From the NCBI RefSeq assembly GCF_014649115.1, contig NZ_BMSK01000016.1:62572-126571 (forward strand): a stretch of DNA of 64,000 nucleotides, in the 5' to 3' direction. Each line of letters opens with the position of its first letter. Positions within the stretch are counted from its first letter, which is position 1. A model generated the notes under the pieces. It saw only the letters and a program-made list of their open reading frames with translations, searched no databases and had not been told where the DNA came from. The stretch is from Streptomyces eurythermus. Lineage in GTDB: Bacteria > Actinomycetota > Actinomycetes > Streptomycetales > Streptomycetaceae. A program made the translations under genes and the position numbers. Positions 8,872 to 16,941 of this stretch are shown here, piece by piece.

Positions 8872-9899
8872 GCGGGACCGGGGAACGCGTCACCATCAAG
8901 GACGTCGCGGCGCGGGCCGGGGTGTCCAAGGGCGCCGTCTCGCTCGCCTTCAACCACAAGCCCGGCGTCTCCGAGGCCACCCGGGAACGGATCTTCGCGG
9001 CGGCCCGCGAGCTGGGCTGGGCCCCCAGCGCCACCGCGCGCAGCCTGTCCAGCAAACGGGTCGACATCGTCGGGCTGGCCCTGTGCAGGCCCGCCCGGCT
9101 GCTCGGCCTGGAGCCGTTCTACATGGACTTCATCTCGGGCATCGAGGGCGTCCTCGCGGAGCGGTCCTGCTCGCTGCTGCTGCGGCTGGTGCGGGACCTG
9201 GACGAGGAGATCGCGCTCCACCAGGAGTGGTGGCGCGGCCGGATGATCGCCGGCGCGATCCTGGTGGACTTCCGCGAGGACGATCCCCGGGTGCCCGCCC
9301 TGCGGCGCCTCGGCATGCCGGCGGTCGCCGTCGGCCACCCCCGCCTCACCGGCCCGTTCCCGGCGGTGTGGACGGACGACGCGTCGGCGGTCGCCGAGGC
9401 CGTCCGCTATCTGGCGGCCCTGGGCCACCGGCGCGTCGCCCGGGTCGGCGGCCCGGCCGACCTGGGACACAGCGCCATCCGGACCCGTGCGTTCGCCGAC
9501 ACCGTCCGGGAACTGGGCCTGGAGGAGGCGCGGCAGATCGCCACCGGGTTCGACGAGAAGGAGGGCGCCCGGGCCACCCGCACCCTGCTGCTCGCCGCCG
9601 ACCGGCCCACCGCGATCGTCTACGACAACGACATCATGGCGGTCGCCGGGGCGGGCGTCGCCGCGGAGATGGGCTTCACCGTCCCCGACGACCTGTCGCT
9701 GCTGGCGTGGGACGACTCCCAGCTGTGCCGGATCACCCATCCGACCCTGTCGGCCATGAGCCACGACGTGCACCACTTCGGTGCCGAGGTGGCGCGCGTG
9801 CTCTTCGACGTGGTCAACGGCGTGGACACCGGCGGCCACCAGGTTCCGACCCCGTCCCTGACCCCGCGCGGCTCCACGGCACCGGCGCCGGGGGCGTAG
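8868..9899 (+). CDS. LacI-family transcriptional regulator
   Basis: A 343-residue repressor-type regulator. The N-terminal HTH shows TIKDVAARAGVSKGAVSLAF, followed by the hinge helix SATARSLSSKR and a periplasmic-binding-protein-like effector domain ending in SLLAWDDSQLCRITHPTLS. It starts with a GTG overlapping the beta-mannosidase stop by four bases, so the two are translationally coupled. It probably senses a manno-oligosaccharide and represses the transporter, mannosidase and mannanase genes through the ACCGGT-centred sites found in both promoter regions. That target set is inferred, not shown. Confidence 0.93.
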   Translation: MSGTGERVTIKDVAARAGVSKGAVSLAFNHKPGVSEATRERIFAAARELGWAPSATARSLSSKRVDIVGLALCRPARLLGLEPFYMDFISGIEGVLAERSCSLLLRLVRDLDEEIALHQEWWRGRMIAGAILVDFREDDPRVPALRRLGMPAVAVGHPRLTGPFPAVWTDDASAVAEAVRYLAALGHRRVARVGGPADLGHSAIRTRAFADTVRELGLEEARQIATGFDEKEGARATRTLLLAADRPTAIVYDNDIMAVAGAGVAAEMGFTVPDDLSLLAWDDSQLCRITHPTLSAMSHDVHHFGAEVARVLFDVVNGVDTGGHQVPTPSLTPRGSTAPAPGA

Positions 9900-9991
9900 A
9901 CCGAGGCCGGACCGGCGCCGGGCCCATGGTCTGGGTCCGGGTCCAGAGCCGGCGGAGTGGGCGCGGGCCCGTGAGCCGGCGGAGTGCGGAA

Positions 9992-10018
9992 GGGCCGCGT
10001 CCGCGGCGGACGCGGCCC
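9992..10018. terminator. Bidirectional terminator hairpin
   Basis: A perfect 11-bp stem (GGGCCGCGTCC, then its complement) with a five-base loop lies between the convergent LacI regulator and mannanase genes. Confidence 0.75.
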
Positions 10019-10057
10019 GTCGGCGTGCCGGGCTGCCGGGACTGCCCGTCTGCCGGG

Positions 10058-11410
10058 TCAGCCCTTCGCGCACGCGGCGCCGTTGAGGCTGAAGGCGGCC
10101 GGCACGCCGTTGGCGGTGCCGGAGGAGCCGTTGAACCCGAAGCTCACGGAGCCGCCGGCCGGGATGATCTCGGTCCAGGACTCGTGGGTGGCCCTCACCT
10201 CGCTGCCCTGCTGGACGGCCTTGGCGTTCCAGACCGAACCGAGCCTCTGGTCCCCGGGGAAGGCGAAGGCGAGCTGCCAGCCCTTCACGGCCGTCGTCCC
10301 GGTGTTGCGGATGGTGACGTCCGCGTTGAACGAGGTGCCCCAGTCGCCGAGGCGGTAGTCGACCGAGCAACTCGCGGGCGCGGGAACGGAGCCGCCGTCA
10401 CCGAAGACGCCCGACTCCCGGGCCGTCTGCCGGATGCCGTCGGCGCCGGAGAAGACGCGCTGCCCCCAGGCGGTGAGGTGCGCGGCGTCGAAGCCGGTGG
10501 CCATGTCCAGGTACTCGACACCGCCGCCGTTGCCGCTCCAGGACCAGCCGAGGTAGCCCACACCGAGCTGCCGCGCGCTGGACATGATGGCGTCCTCGTC
10601 CGGATCGCCGTCCGAGTGCATGCTCCCGAATTCCCCTACGACGATCGGAAGCCGCTGCGAGATGAACCGGTCAAGGTAACTCCTGACCTTGTCGGCGGTG
10701 TTGAACACGCCGTACATGTGGATCGAGAACACCGTGTTGCGCTCGGGATCCGCGGCGAATACCTCGGCGGCGTGGTCGCGCATGGTGAAGGACCAGTCCT
10801 GGCCCCAGTTCGGGGCGTCCACCATGAGCGTGTGCCGGAATCCGGCCGCCCGCATCCGGGCGAGGGCGCCCGCGGTGTCGGAAGTCCACGCCGCATAGCC
10901 GGAATTGCCGTACGGCTCGTTCCCGATGTTCAGGATGACGTACTTCTCCTGGCCCTGTACCGCGTCCTTGACGCCGATCCAGTAGTCGACGGCGCGGGAG
11001 AGGGTGGTGGCTCCGGCCTGCTCGCCGTAGCCGGTGGTGTCGTGGGCCTCCAGGACGCAGACGAGCCGGTTCTGCCTGCACTGCGCGACCACGGCGGCGA
11101 CGTCGGCGGTGTCGTTCCTCGTCCACCGGTCACCGGTGGCGAGCACCACGCGCACCGAGTTGGCGCCGAGGGCCTTGATGTCCTTCAGCGCCTGCGCCGT
11201 CCGGGTGGGGTACCAGGCGTGCGCGTGGTTGACGCCCCGCAGGACGAAGTCCTCGCCGTTCGCGTCCACCAGCCGGCCCCCGGCGACGTGGAACCCCGGG
11301 ACCGCCTGGGCCCGTGTCTGCGGCTGTGCCTGCGCGGAGGACGGTGCGGCCAGTAGCGAGGCGGCGAGGGCCAGCAACGCTCCCGCCGCGGTGGCCAGTC
11401 TCTTTCTCAT
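10058..11410 (-). CDS. Secreted GH5 beta-mannanase with CBM2
   Basis: A 450-residue secreted endo-hydrolase. Residues 1-28 form a signal peptide ending SSAQAQ. The GH5 catalytic domain (about 35-335) carries ILNIGNEPYG with the acid/base Glu165 and IVVGEFG with the nucleophile Glu260; the architecture matches Streptomyces GH5 subfamily 8 mannanases. Residues about 348-450 form a family 2 cellulose/chitin-binding module (CSVDYRLGDWGTSFNADVTI, conserved Trp residues, terminal Cys pair). The substrate assignment to beta-mannan rests on subfamily look and on the neighbouring mannosidase and importer; a cellulase is the alternative. Confidence 0.88.
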   Translation of the reverse strand: MRKRLATAAGALLALAASLLAAPSSAQAQPQTRAQAVPGFHVAGGRLVDANGEDFVLRGVNHAHAWYPTRTAQALKDIKALGANSVRVVLATGDRWTRNDTADVAAVVAQCRQNRLVCVLEAHDTTGYGEQAGATTLSRAVDYWIGVKDAVQGQEKYVILNIGNEPYGNSGYAAWTSDTAGALARMRAAGFRHTLMVDAPNWGQDWSFTMRDHAAEVFAADPERNTVFSIHMYGVFNTADKVRSYLDRFISQRLPIVVGEFGSMHSDGDPDEDAIMSSARQLGVGYLGWSWSGNGGGVEYLDMATGFDAAHLTAWGQRVFSGADGIRQTARESGVFGDGGSVPAPASCSVDYRLGDWGTSFNADVTIRNTGTTAVKGWQLAFAFPGDQRLGSVWNAKAVQQGSEVRATHESWTEIIPAGGSVSFGFNGSSGTANGVPAAFSLNGAACAKG

Positions 11411-11541
11411 CTCTGCTCCCCAGGAGGCGGCGCGTACGGCCGGGACGCGAAGGCATACGCGAACCGTTCCGGAATGCCGCAGCCGGACGTGGTGTCGCGG
11501 CGAGGCTAGGACGGGAAATTGAGAGAGACAACCATCTGAGC

Positions 11542-11553
11542 GAAACCGGTTAA
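11542..11553. promoter_or_regulatory. Putative LacI-family operator upstream of mannanase
   Basis: GAAACCGGTTAA lies about 130 bases upstream of the mannanase start. It is the most symmetrical of the three ACCGGT-centred sites and links the secreted enzyme to the divergent mannosidase/importer promoters. Confidence 0.55.
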
Positions 11554-11613
11554 GTTTAGTGGGAGTTCAGTGGGCGGGGCGCCTGTCGGCGGCCGGTCGA
11601 CCGCGATGCGGCC

Positions 11614-11648
11614 GGGGGAGCGGACCCGTGGAACGGGCCCGCTCCCCC
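11614..11648. terminator. Terminator hairpin after DUF4157 gene
   Basis: A 16-bp stem with one mismatch (GGGGGAGCGG...CCCGT pairing with ACGGG...CCGCTCCCCC) around a GGA loop, just past the stop of the minus-strand DUF4157 gene. Confidence 0.75.
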
Positions 11649-11658
11649 CTGTGCGCGG

Positions 11659-13101
11659 TCAGGTGAGCGGGATCTGCTTGTCGCTCGGGTCCACCGACTG
11701 CCTGTCGGGGTGGACGGCGACCAGCCGGCTGCCCTGGGCGAAGCCGCTGTCCCGGCCGTAGAAGTGGTAGCCGGACTCGATGAGCTGGAGGATCTCATGA
11801 CCCAGCATCGCCTGCGGCCCGCCTTCGTCCGGCGCCTTCGCGCTGTCCCAGAGGGCGCTGTCCCCCAACTGCTCGATCTCCGACCAGAAGTTGGCCGCGT
11901 TGAGCTGCCCGGAGGTGAGCATGCCCTCGATCCGCGGGCCCAGACTGGTGACGATCTTGAAGACGGCGCGCTCCTCGATACCGCCGTCCATGAAGGCGTA
12001 GTTGACCGGGACCGACCACTTGGTGGTGTTCAGCCGACGGCCCATCCGGGCGTCCAGGTCGAGTTCGCCGGGCGCCTGGGCCTTGTTCTTCTGGTACTCG
12101 GCCCACCGGCCGGTGTCGGTGGTGCGGCCGAGGATCAGCTTGTACTTGGCGATGGCCGCCGCCGTCCTGGTGCTCGCGACCGTCTCCGAGGCGGTGGTGG
12201 TCAGATCGGCGCGGATGGTGCCGTCCAGCTCCCGCAGCAGGTCGTCCTTGGAGCGCCCCTGGGGGTCGCCGACCTGCGACTCGATCACCTCGTAGGAGTC
12301 GTTGAGGTCGGCGTTGTTCATCACCCACTTGAAGTTCAGCCGGTTCGTCTGCCACTGGGCGTAGTCGGCGATGTAAGCGTCGATGCTCGGCTCCGCCTGG
12401 GCGACGAGCCGCGCCACCTCGGCGTCGATCTTGCCCGGGTGGTGCATCCGCTGCACGTCACCCCCGCCCGCCGGGGAACCCGCGGCGGGGGAGGCCGCTT
12501 CCGGCGCGGAGGCCTTCGCGGGGCCGCTCAGCACGCGCCGCGCGGTGGTCTCCGCCTCCCGCTCGAAGCGGTCCGAGGGGTCGCTGACCCGCAGCCCGTC
12601 CCCCCGGTCGGTCCCGGCCACCGGCCCCGAGCGCTGCTGGAGGACGTGGGTCAGCTCATGGGCCAGGGTGTGCCGGTCGATGCCGGAGGGGCCGGCGACG
12701 ATATGGCTGCCCGAGGTGTACGCCACCGCGCCGAGCTGGGCCGCGGAGTCCCGGGCGGCGGCGTCGGTGTGCACGCGCACGTCGGAGAAGTCGGCGCCGA
12801 AACGGGCCTCCATGTCGGTACGGCTCCGCTCGTCGAGCGGCCGGCCGCCGCTGCGCAGGACGGCGTGCACGGCGGAACGCTGCACCGGCTGGGACTCCTC
12901 GGCGTGGCCGCAGCCGGCGCCGTGCCGATGGGCGTCCTCCTCCTCGGTCCGCTGCACCATCCGGACCACGGCCGCGTTTCCGGCGGAGCGCTGGAGGGCG
13001 AGCAGGGAAGCGGCCGGCGCCACCGCCCGTGACCCGGATGTGCGGGCGGCCGCCGGAGCCTGCCGACCCTTTCGTGCCCGGCTGTCGGCGTGGTCGTACA
13101 A
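11659..13101 (-). CDS. DUF4157-domain protein with HELTH motif
   Basis: A protein of about 480 residues. It begins with a disordered, Ala/Arg-rich region and the LLALQRSAGNAAVVRMVQR segment often found before DUF4157. The DUF4157 domain follows (MEARFGADFSDVRVHTD, then HTLAHELTHVLQQR with the zinc-protease-like HELTH at residues 148-152). The C-terminal 260 residues are helical and not recognised. I chose the TTG at 13101 because GGGAGGG sits at ideal spacing before it; a longer open frame reaches 13266 without a ribosome site. DUF4157 proteins are often linked to contractile injection system cargo or toxins, but no such system is in the window. Confidence 0.8.
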   Translation of the reverse strand: MYDHADSRARKGRQAPAAARTSGSRAVAPAASLLALQRSAGNAAVVRMVQRTEEEDAHRHGAGCGHAEESQPVQRSAVHAVLRSGGRPLDERSRTDMEARFGADFSDVRVHTDAAARDSAAQLGAVAYTSGSHIVAGPSGIDRHTLAHELTHVLQQRSGPVAGTDRGDGLRVSDPSDRFEREAETTARRVLSGPAKASAPEAASPAAGSPAGGGDVQRMHHPGKIDAEVARLVAQAEPSIDAYIADYAQWQTNRLNFKWVMNNADLNDSYEVIESQVGDPQGRSKDDLLRELDGTIRADLTTTASETVASTRTAAAIAKYKLILGRTTDTGRWAEYQKNKAQAPGELDLDARMGRRLNTTKWSVPVNYAFMDGGIEERAVFKIVTSLGPRIEGMLTSGQLNAANFWSEIEQLGDSALWDSAKAPDEGGPQAMLGHEILQLIESGYHFYGRDSGFAQGSRLVAVHPDRQSVDPSDKQIPLT

Positions 13102-13396
13102 GGCGGTTCCCTCCCGGCGTCGGTGTGCGTGCCTTCCCGGTGTACCGCACGATCCGGGCCCTGACCATGTACGCGAGGGCAGACCCGGGTCCTTCCGCGT
13201 TGCCCCCGGACCGACCACCACGTACCGCTCGTCGCCCCCCACCAACCCGTTGATCCGATCCTTCATCGAGATCGCGGCGGCCGCGTACCGCCATTGAGCA
13301 CCGGCGGAGTCCCGGACGACGCCGTCCCGGACGGCAAGCGGCGCGCCCTCACCACTGCATTGGTATGGACATGTCTGGGCGGCCGCAATAGCCTGG

Positions 13397-13416
13397 GCGT
13401 TGGTCTAGACCAACGC
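13397..13416. promoter_or_regulatory. DasR-type operator (dre site)
   Basis: The perfect 20-bp palindrome GCGTTGGTCTAGACCAACGC contains TGGTCTAGACCA, the core of the DasR-responsive element that controls chitin and N-acetylglucosamine genes in Streptomyces. It lies 47 bases upstream of the LPMO start. The rest of the 13102-13396 stretch holds no recognisable gene. Confidence 0.85.
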
Positions 13417-13462
13417 ACGGTTCGGCTCGATCAACTCCCCATACGTTCCGAGGAGCGGCTTC

Positions 13463-14068
13463 ATGCGCACCAAGGGCAAGTTGTACGCGGCCGTATTAGG
13501 CCTCGCCACCGCCGGCGCCTTCGTACTGTCCACCGGCGGTGCCAGCGGTCACGGCTACACCGACCTCCCCATCAGCAGGCAACTGCTCTGCGCCGACGGC
13601 ACGGTGCGGGGCTGCGGCGAGATCCAGTGGGAGCCGCAGAGCGTCGAGGGCCCCAAGGGCTTCCCGGCGGGCGGACCCGCCGACGGGCAGCTCTGCTCCG
13701 GCGGCGAGACCCGCTTCGGCCAGCTCGACGGCGCCCGCACCCCCAGGGGCGCGGAGTGGCCCACCACCAAGGTCACCGGCGGTCAGAGCTACACCTTCCG
13801 CTGGCAGTTCGAGGCCCGGCACGCGACGACCGACTTCCGGTACTACGTCACCAAGCAGGGCTGGAACCAGGGCCACGCCCTGACCCGCGCCGACCTGAAC
13901 ACCACACCGTTCCTGACGGTCCCCTACGGCGGCAAGCAGCCGCCGGCCACCCTCAGTCACAGCGGCACCCTGCCGACCGGGCTGAGCGGCCACCACGTCA
14001 TCCTCGGCGTCTGGACCATCGCCGACACGGGCAACGCGTTCTACGCCTGCTCGGACGTGACGTTCTGA
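13463..14068 (+). CDS. Secreted AA10 lytic polysaccharide monooxygenase (chitin-binding)
   Basis: A 201-residue single-domain AA10 copper enzyme that cleaves crystalline chitin or cellulose oxidatively. The signal peptide ends at GGASG, so the mature protein begins with His30 (HGYTD...), the first residue of the copper-binding His brace; the second His is probably His120 in FEARHATTDF. Conserved Cys residues and the ending YACSDVTF are typical. The gene starts after GAGGAGCGG. A DasR-type palindrome in the promoter suggests chitin control. Codon 12 (13496-13498) is the rare leucine codon TTA, so translation should depend on the bldA tRNA. Confidence 0.93.
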   Translation: MRTKGKLYAAVLGLATAGAFVLSTGGASGHGYTDLPISRQLLCADGTVRGCGEIQWEPQSVEGPKGFPAGGPADGQLCSGGETRFGQLDGARTPRGAEWPTTKVTGGQSYTFRWQFEARHATTDFRYYVTKQGWNQGHALTRADLNTTPFLTVPYGGKQPPATLSHSGTLPTGLSGHHVILGVWTIADTGNAFYACSDVTF

Positions 14069-14148
14069 CCCGGTCCCCGGCAGTCCTGAACCACCGCCGG
14101 TCCCGGCGGCGACCCTGAACCACCGGCCCCCCGGGGCCGGGCACGACG

Positions 14149-14190
14149 TCCCTGTCCGGTCCCGCCCCCTGACGCGGGCCCGGACAGGGA
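14149..14190. terminator. Terminator hairpin after LPMO gene
   Basis: A 17-bp stem with one mismatch (TCCCTGTCCGG...CCCGC pairing with GCGGG...CCGGACAGGGA) and an eight-base loop, about 80 bases past the LPMO stop and facing the convergent APS-kinase-like gene. Confidence 0.75.
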
Positions 14191-14332
14191 TTCCAGGCCG
14201 TCGGCCGCCGACGGCGCCGCACCGTCGCCGACGGCACCTGGTGCAGACCGGTCGGTCTCCTTTTTCCCGGCATATGCCGCCTCCCGCGGAAGCCGTCCGG
14301 TTCTCCGCAGCGCCTGACATCACGTCACGGTG

Positions 14333-14854
14333 TCATCTCAGAGCCGGCATCTCTCGCTCGAGCAAGGAGCGGAGAAGACGCTCCGCGCACTCCTCGACGG
14401 AGCTGGCCGTCACGCACAGGCTCAGGTCGGCCTCGCAGTCCGTACGAGGTGACCTGGTCACGTGGACTTCGAGGAAGGGGCTGCCCTCGGCGGCGTGCCG
14501 TTGCCGTATGGCCGCCCGGCACTCGCGGGCGGGGTCGTCGGTGGCCAGCAGGACCGTGATGCCGCTGCGGGCCAGCACAGAGGCCATGAGACCGGTCCGG
14601 TGCAGCCCGGACTCCCAGTTCCGGTAGGAACACGGGGTTTCGGCGGCCAGGGCCTTCGCCAGCTCGCGGCCGTCGAGGATCTCACTGAGACGGCCGGCCC
14701 GCCGCAGGCCGTCGGCCACGGCGCGGGCGATGGGCGCCGTCTCCGAGGGAGCCCCGCGCAGCCATATCGTGGCACCTCGCCCCGGCTCGGCCGTGGCGTC
14801 GATCGCGGGGCCGCTGACCAGACGGCTTGCGGCGCCGCCGGTGAGTCTACGCAC
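14333..14854 (-). CDS. APS-kinase-like (CysC) protein with degenerate P-loop
   Basis: A 173-residue protein resembling adenylyl-sulfate kinase: TIWLRGAPSE at the Walker A strand, then ARAVADGLRRAGR, the ILDGREL motif, a YRNWESGLHRTGLMASVLARSGITVLLA segment and the later RQRH and VEVHVTR-like strands. The Walker A lysine-serine/threonine of active kinases is replaced by ETAP at residues 38-41, so ATP phosphorylation of APS is doubtful. Start is the GTG with GAGGAG six bases upstream. It stands alone, away from sulfate assimilation genes, and may have a regulatory or altered catalytic role. Confidence 0.7.
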   Translation of the reverse strand: MRRLTGGAASRLVSGPAIDATAEPGRGATIWLRGAPSETAPIARAVADGLRRAGRLSEILDGRELAKALAAETPCSYRNWESGLHRTGLMASVLARSGITVLLATDDPARECRAAIRQRHAAEGSPFLEVHVTRSPRTDCEADLSLCVTASSVEECAERLLRSLLEREMPALR

Positions 14855-14998
14855 CGGAACTCCTCATGTTGACGCGTGAAGGGACCTCAGGGATAAAAAC
14901 AAACCTTCCAGTTGGATTCAATTGACATCACGAATCTTGATCGAAAGGGCGCGGTCCGTGACCGCGCCGCCTCCCCGGCCCCGCCCGGAGGGCACCGG

Positions 14999-16207
14999 TC
15001 ACGAAGGGGCGCGCTGCCGTACGGCCTGTGGCGGCGGCTGCTCCGCGCCGGTGCGCGGCCTCGCCAGGAAGAGCGCGACCGGCTCCGTGAACCTCGCGGC
15101 CAGCGGGCCCATGAGGACCAGCAGGAGAACGTACGCCGTCGCCAGGGGGCCGAGCGCCGGCGCGACGCCGGAGGACACCCCCAGGCCCGCGATGACGATG
15201 GAGAACTCGCCGCGCGCGACGAGCGCGCCCCCCGCACGCCAGCGCCCGCGCTCCCCGATGCCCGCCCGCTTGGCGGTCCAGTAGCCGGTGGCGATCTTGG
15301 TGGCGGTGGTGACGGCCGCCAGAACCAGCGCGGGAAGGAGGACGGGAGGGATCGTCGTGGGGTCCGTGCTGAGCCCGAAGAAGACGAAGAAGACCGCGGC
15401 GAACAGATCGCGCAGCGGCATGATCAGCTGGTGCGAGTGCCGGGCGACCTCTCCGGACAGCGCGATGCCCACGAGGAACGCCCCCACGGCCGCGGACACT
15501 TGGAGGTGCTGCGCGAAGCCGGCCACCAGCAGGGTGAGGCCGAGGACGACCAGCAGCAGGTTCTCCGGATCGTCGCTGGAGACGATCCGGGAGATGAAAC
15601 GGCCGCATCTGACGGCGAGGGTCAGCACCAGGGCGACCACGAGGACGGCGACCGTGAGCGCGAGCACGCCGGCGGTCCAGCCGGCCCCGGCCAGCACGGC
15701 CGTCAGGACCGGCAGATAGACGGCCATGGCGAGGTCCTCCAGGACGAGCACGCTCAGCACCACCGGCGTTTCCCGGTTTCCGAGCCGTCCGAGGTCGCTC
15801 AGCACCTTCGCGACGATGCCCGACGACGAGGCCCAGGTGACGCCCGCGAGGACCAGCGCGGCCACCGGGCCCCAGCCGAGGAGGAGGGCCGCCGCGGCCC
15901 CGGGCAGGGCGTTGAGCGCGAAGTCGACCAGCCCGGCGGGCGCGTGCCGGCGCAGATGGCCGACCAGGTCGCCGGCGGTGTACTCGAGACCGAGCATGAG
16001 GAGGAGCAGGACGACGCCGATGTCGGCCCCGACTCCGATGAAGGTCTCGCTGGCGGCGAGCGGGACGAGTCCGCCGGCGCCGAAGAGGAGCCCGGCGAGC
16101 AGGTAGAGGGGGATGGGCGAGAAGCTCATGCGGACGGCTAAGCGCCCGAGGAGCCCCAGGGCGAGCACAACGCTTCCGAACTCGATCAGGAAGACCGTGG
16201 AGTGCAT
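14999..16207 (-). CDS. Cation:proton antiporter, CPA2 family (KhtU-like)
   Basis: A 402-residue integral membrane protein with about 12 hydrophobic segments and CPA2 signatures (LLLLMLGLEYTAGDL, ASSSGIVAKVLSDLGRLGN, ALVARGEFSIVIAGLG). There is no C-terminal nucleotide-binding domain; regulation comes instead from the separate TrkA-C protein encoded four bases upstream. This two-gene layout matches the KhtT-KhtU type K+/H+ antiporters, known in Bacillus for K+ export under alkaline or electrophile stress. Cation specificity is inferred from the family. Confidence 0.9.
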   Translation of the reverse strand: MHSTVFLIEFGSVVLALGLLGRLAVRMSFSPIPLYLLAGLLFGAGGLVPLAASETFIGVGADIGVVLLLLMLGLEYTAGDLVGHLRRHAPAGLVDFALNALPGAAAALLLGWGPVAALVLAGVTWASSSGIVAKVLSDLGRLGNRETPVVLSVLVLEDLAMAVYLPVLTAVLAGAGWTAGVLALTVAVLVVALVLTLAVRCGRFISRIVSSDDPENLLLVVLGLTLLVAGFAQHLQVSAAVGAFLVGIALSGEVARHSHQLIMPLRDLFAAVFFVFFGLSTDPTTIPPVLLPALVLAAVTTATKIATGYWTAKRAGIGERGRWRAGGALVARGEFSIVIAGLGVSSGVAPALGPLATAYVLLLVLMGPLAARFTEPVALFLARPRTGAEQPPPQAVRQRAPS

Positions 16208-16211
16208 CCGT

Positions 16212-16697
16212 TCACGTCCGTTCGAGGATGGTGTGGGCCTCGTCCACGCCGTCGCGTGTGCCGATCACGATGAGGACGTCACCGCCCCGCAGCCGGAAGC
16301 GGGGGCCGGGCGACGGGATCGCGTGCGACCTGCGCAGGACCGCCACGATCGAGGCGCCGGTCCGGGTCCGCAGACGCGTCTCGCCGAGCGCCCGGCCGTT
16401 CCAGTAGGAGGTGCCCGCGACGCCGATCCGCTCGGCCATCAGGCCGAAGTCGCCGGCGTGCAGCAGGCTGGGGCTGTCGTGGTCCGGCACCAGCACGCTC
16501 GCCAGGACGGTGGCCTCGCCGGCGGCGAGCCTCAGGGAGACGCCGCAGGAATCCGGGTCCTCGTCGTGGTGCACGTTCAGTGTGCGGCCGCCGTCGCGGT
16601 GGGTCACGACGGAGAGCGCGTCTCGCGCGTTGGTGTGGAGCTCGTACCGGACGCCGATGCCCGGCAGAGGGGTCGCGCGTAGTCGCGGAGTCACCAT
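16212..16697 (-). CDS. TrkA-C domain regulatory subunit of antiporter (KhtT-like)
   Basis: A 161-residue cytoplasmic protein. The N-terminal half begins MVTPRLRATPLPGIGVRYE, typical of KhtT-like subunits. The C-terminal half (about 85-158) is a TrkA-C/RCK_C domain ending FRLRGGDVLIVIGTRDGVDE that usually senses a nucleotide or cation. It is the promoter-proximal gene of the pair with the antiporter and is divergent from the NmrA-like gene. Its promoter region contains repeated GCATGAC/CTTGACA motifs, so it may be tied to the carbohydrate locus to its right. Confidence 0.88.
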   Translation of the reverse strand: MVTPRLRATPLPGIGVRYELHTNARDALSVVTHRDGGRTLNVHHDEDPDSCGVSLRLAAGEATVLASVLVPDHDSPSLLHAGDFGLMAERIGVAGTSYWNGRALGETRLRTRTGASIVAVLRRSHAIPSPGPRFRLRGGDVLIVIGTRDGVDEAHTILERT

Positions 16698-16725
16698 GGC
16701 AGCTTCCTTTCCGCGCCGAGTTGTA

Positions 16726-16900
16726 ATGCATGACAGTCATTGCATGTCATGCATAAAGTCAAGCATGTAGTCCTGAGCTGACGCTGCCAAGTGCGAATTC
16801 CCTCGGCGGTTCTGTCAGGCCACTCGACAGATCCCTGCCAGCTGCATGACTTACTGCTTGACAGTGTCTGACAGGCCGGGCTAGAACTGTCATGCAGTCG
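16726..16900. promoter_or_regulatory. Divergent promoter with clustered CATGAC/TTGACA motifs
   Basis: The region between the KhtT-like and NmrA-like genes is dense in related motifs. It has a near-palindromic block at 16726-16754 (GCATGAC...GTCATGC), GCATGACTT at 16844, GCTTGACAG at 16856 and CTGTCATGC at 16887. A plausible plus-strand promoter is TTGACA (16858) with TAGAAC about 18 bases on. The GCATGACTT and CTTGACA words recur near 37.05 and 46.12 kb. Confidence 0.55.
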
Positions 16901-16941
16901 GGGCGTGGCTGGAGTGCGCTCCGATCGACGAGGGAGGATCG

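Noticed and set aside
13370..13382. A second possible dre-like or chitinase-promoter repeat (TGGTATGGACA)
   Set aside because: Only a partial match and not palindromic; the perfect site at 13397 explains DasR control by itself.
13294..14118. Alternative plus-strand frame overlapping the LPMO gene
   Set aside because: Arg/His/Pro-rich translation without similarity; the LPMO frame has signal peptide and copper-site residues.
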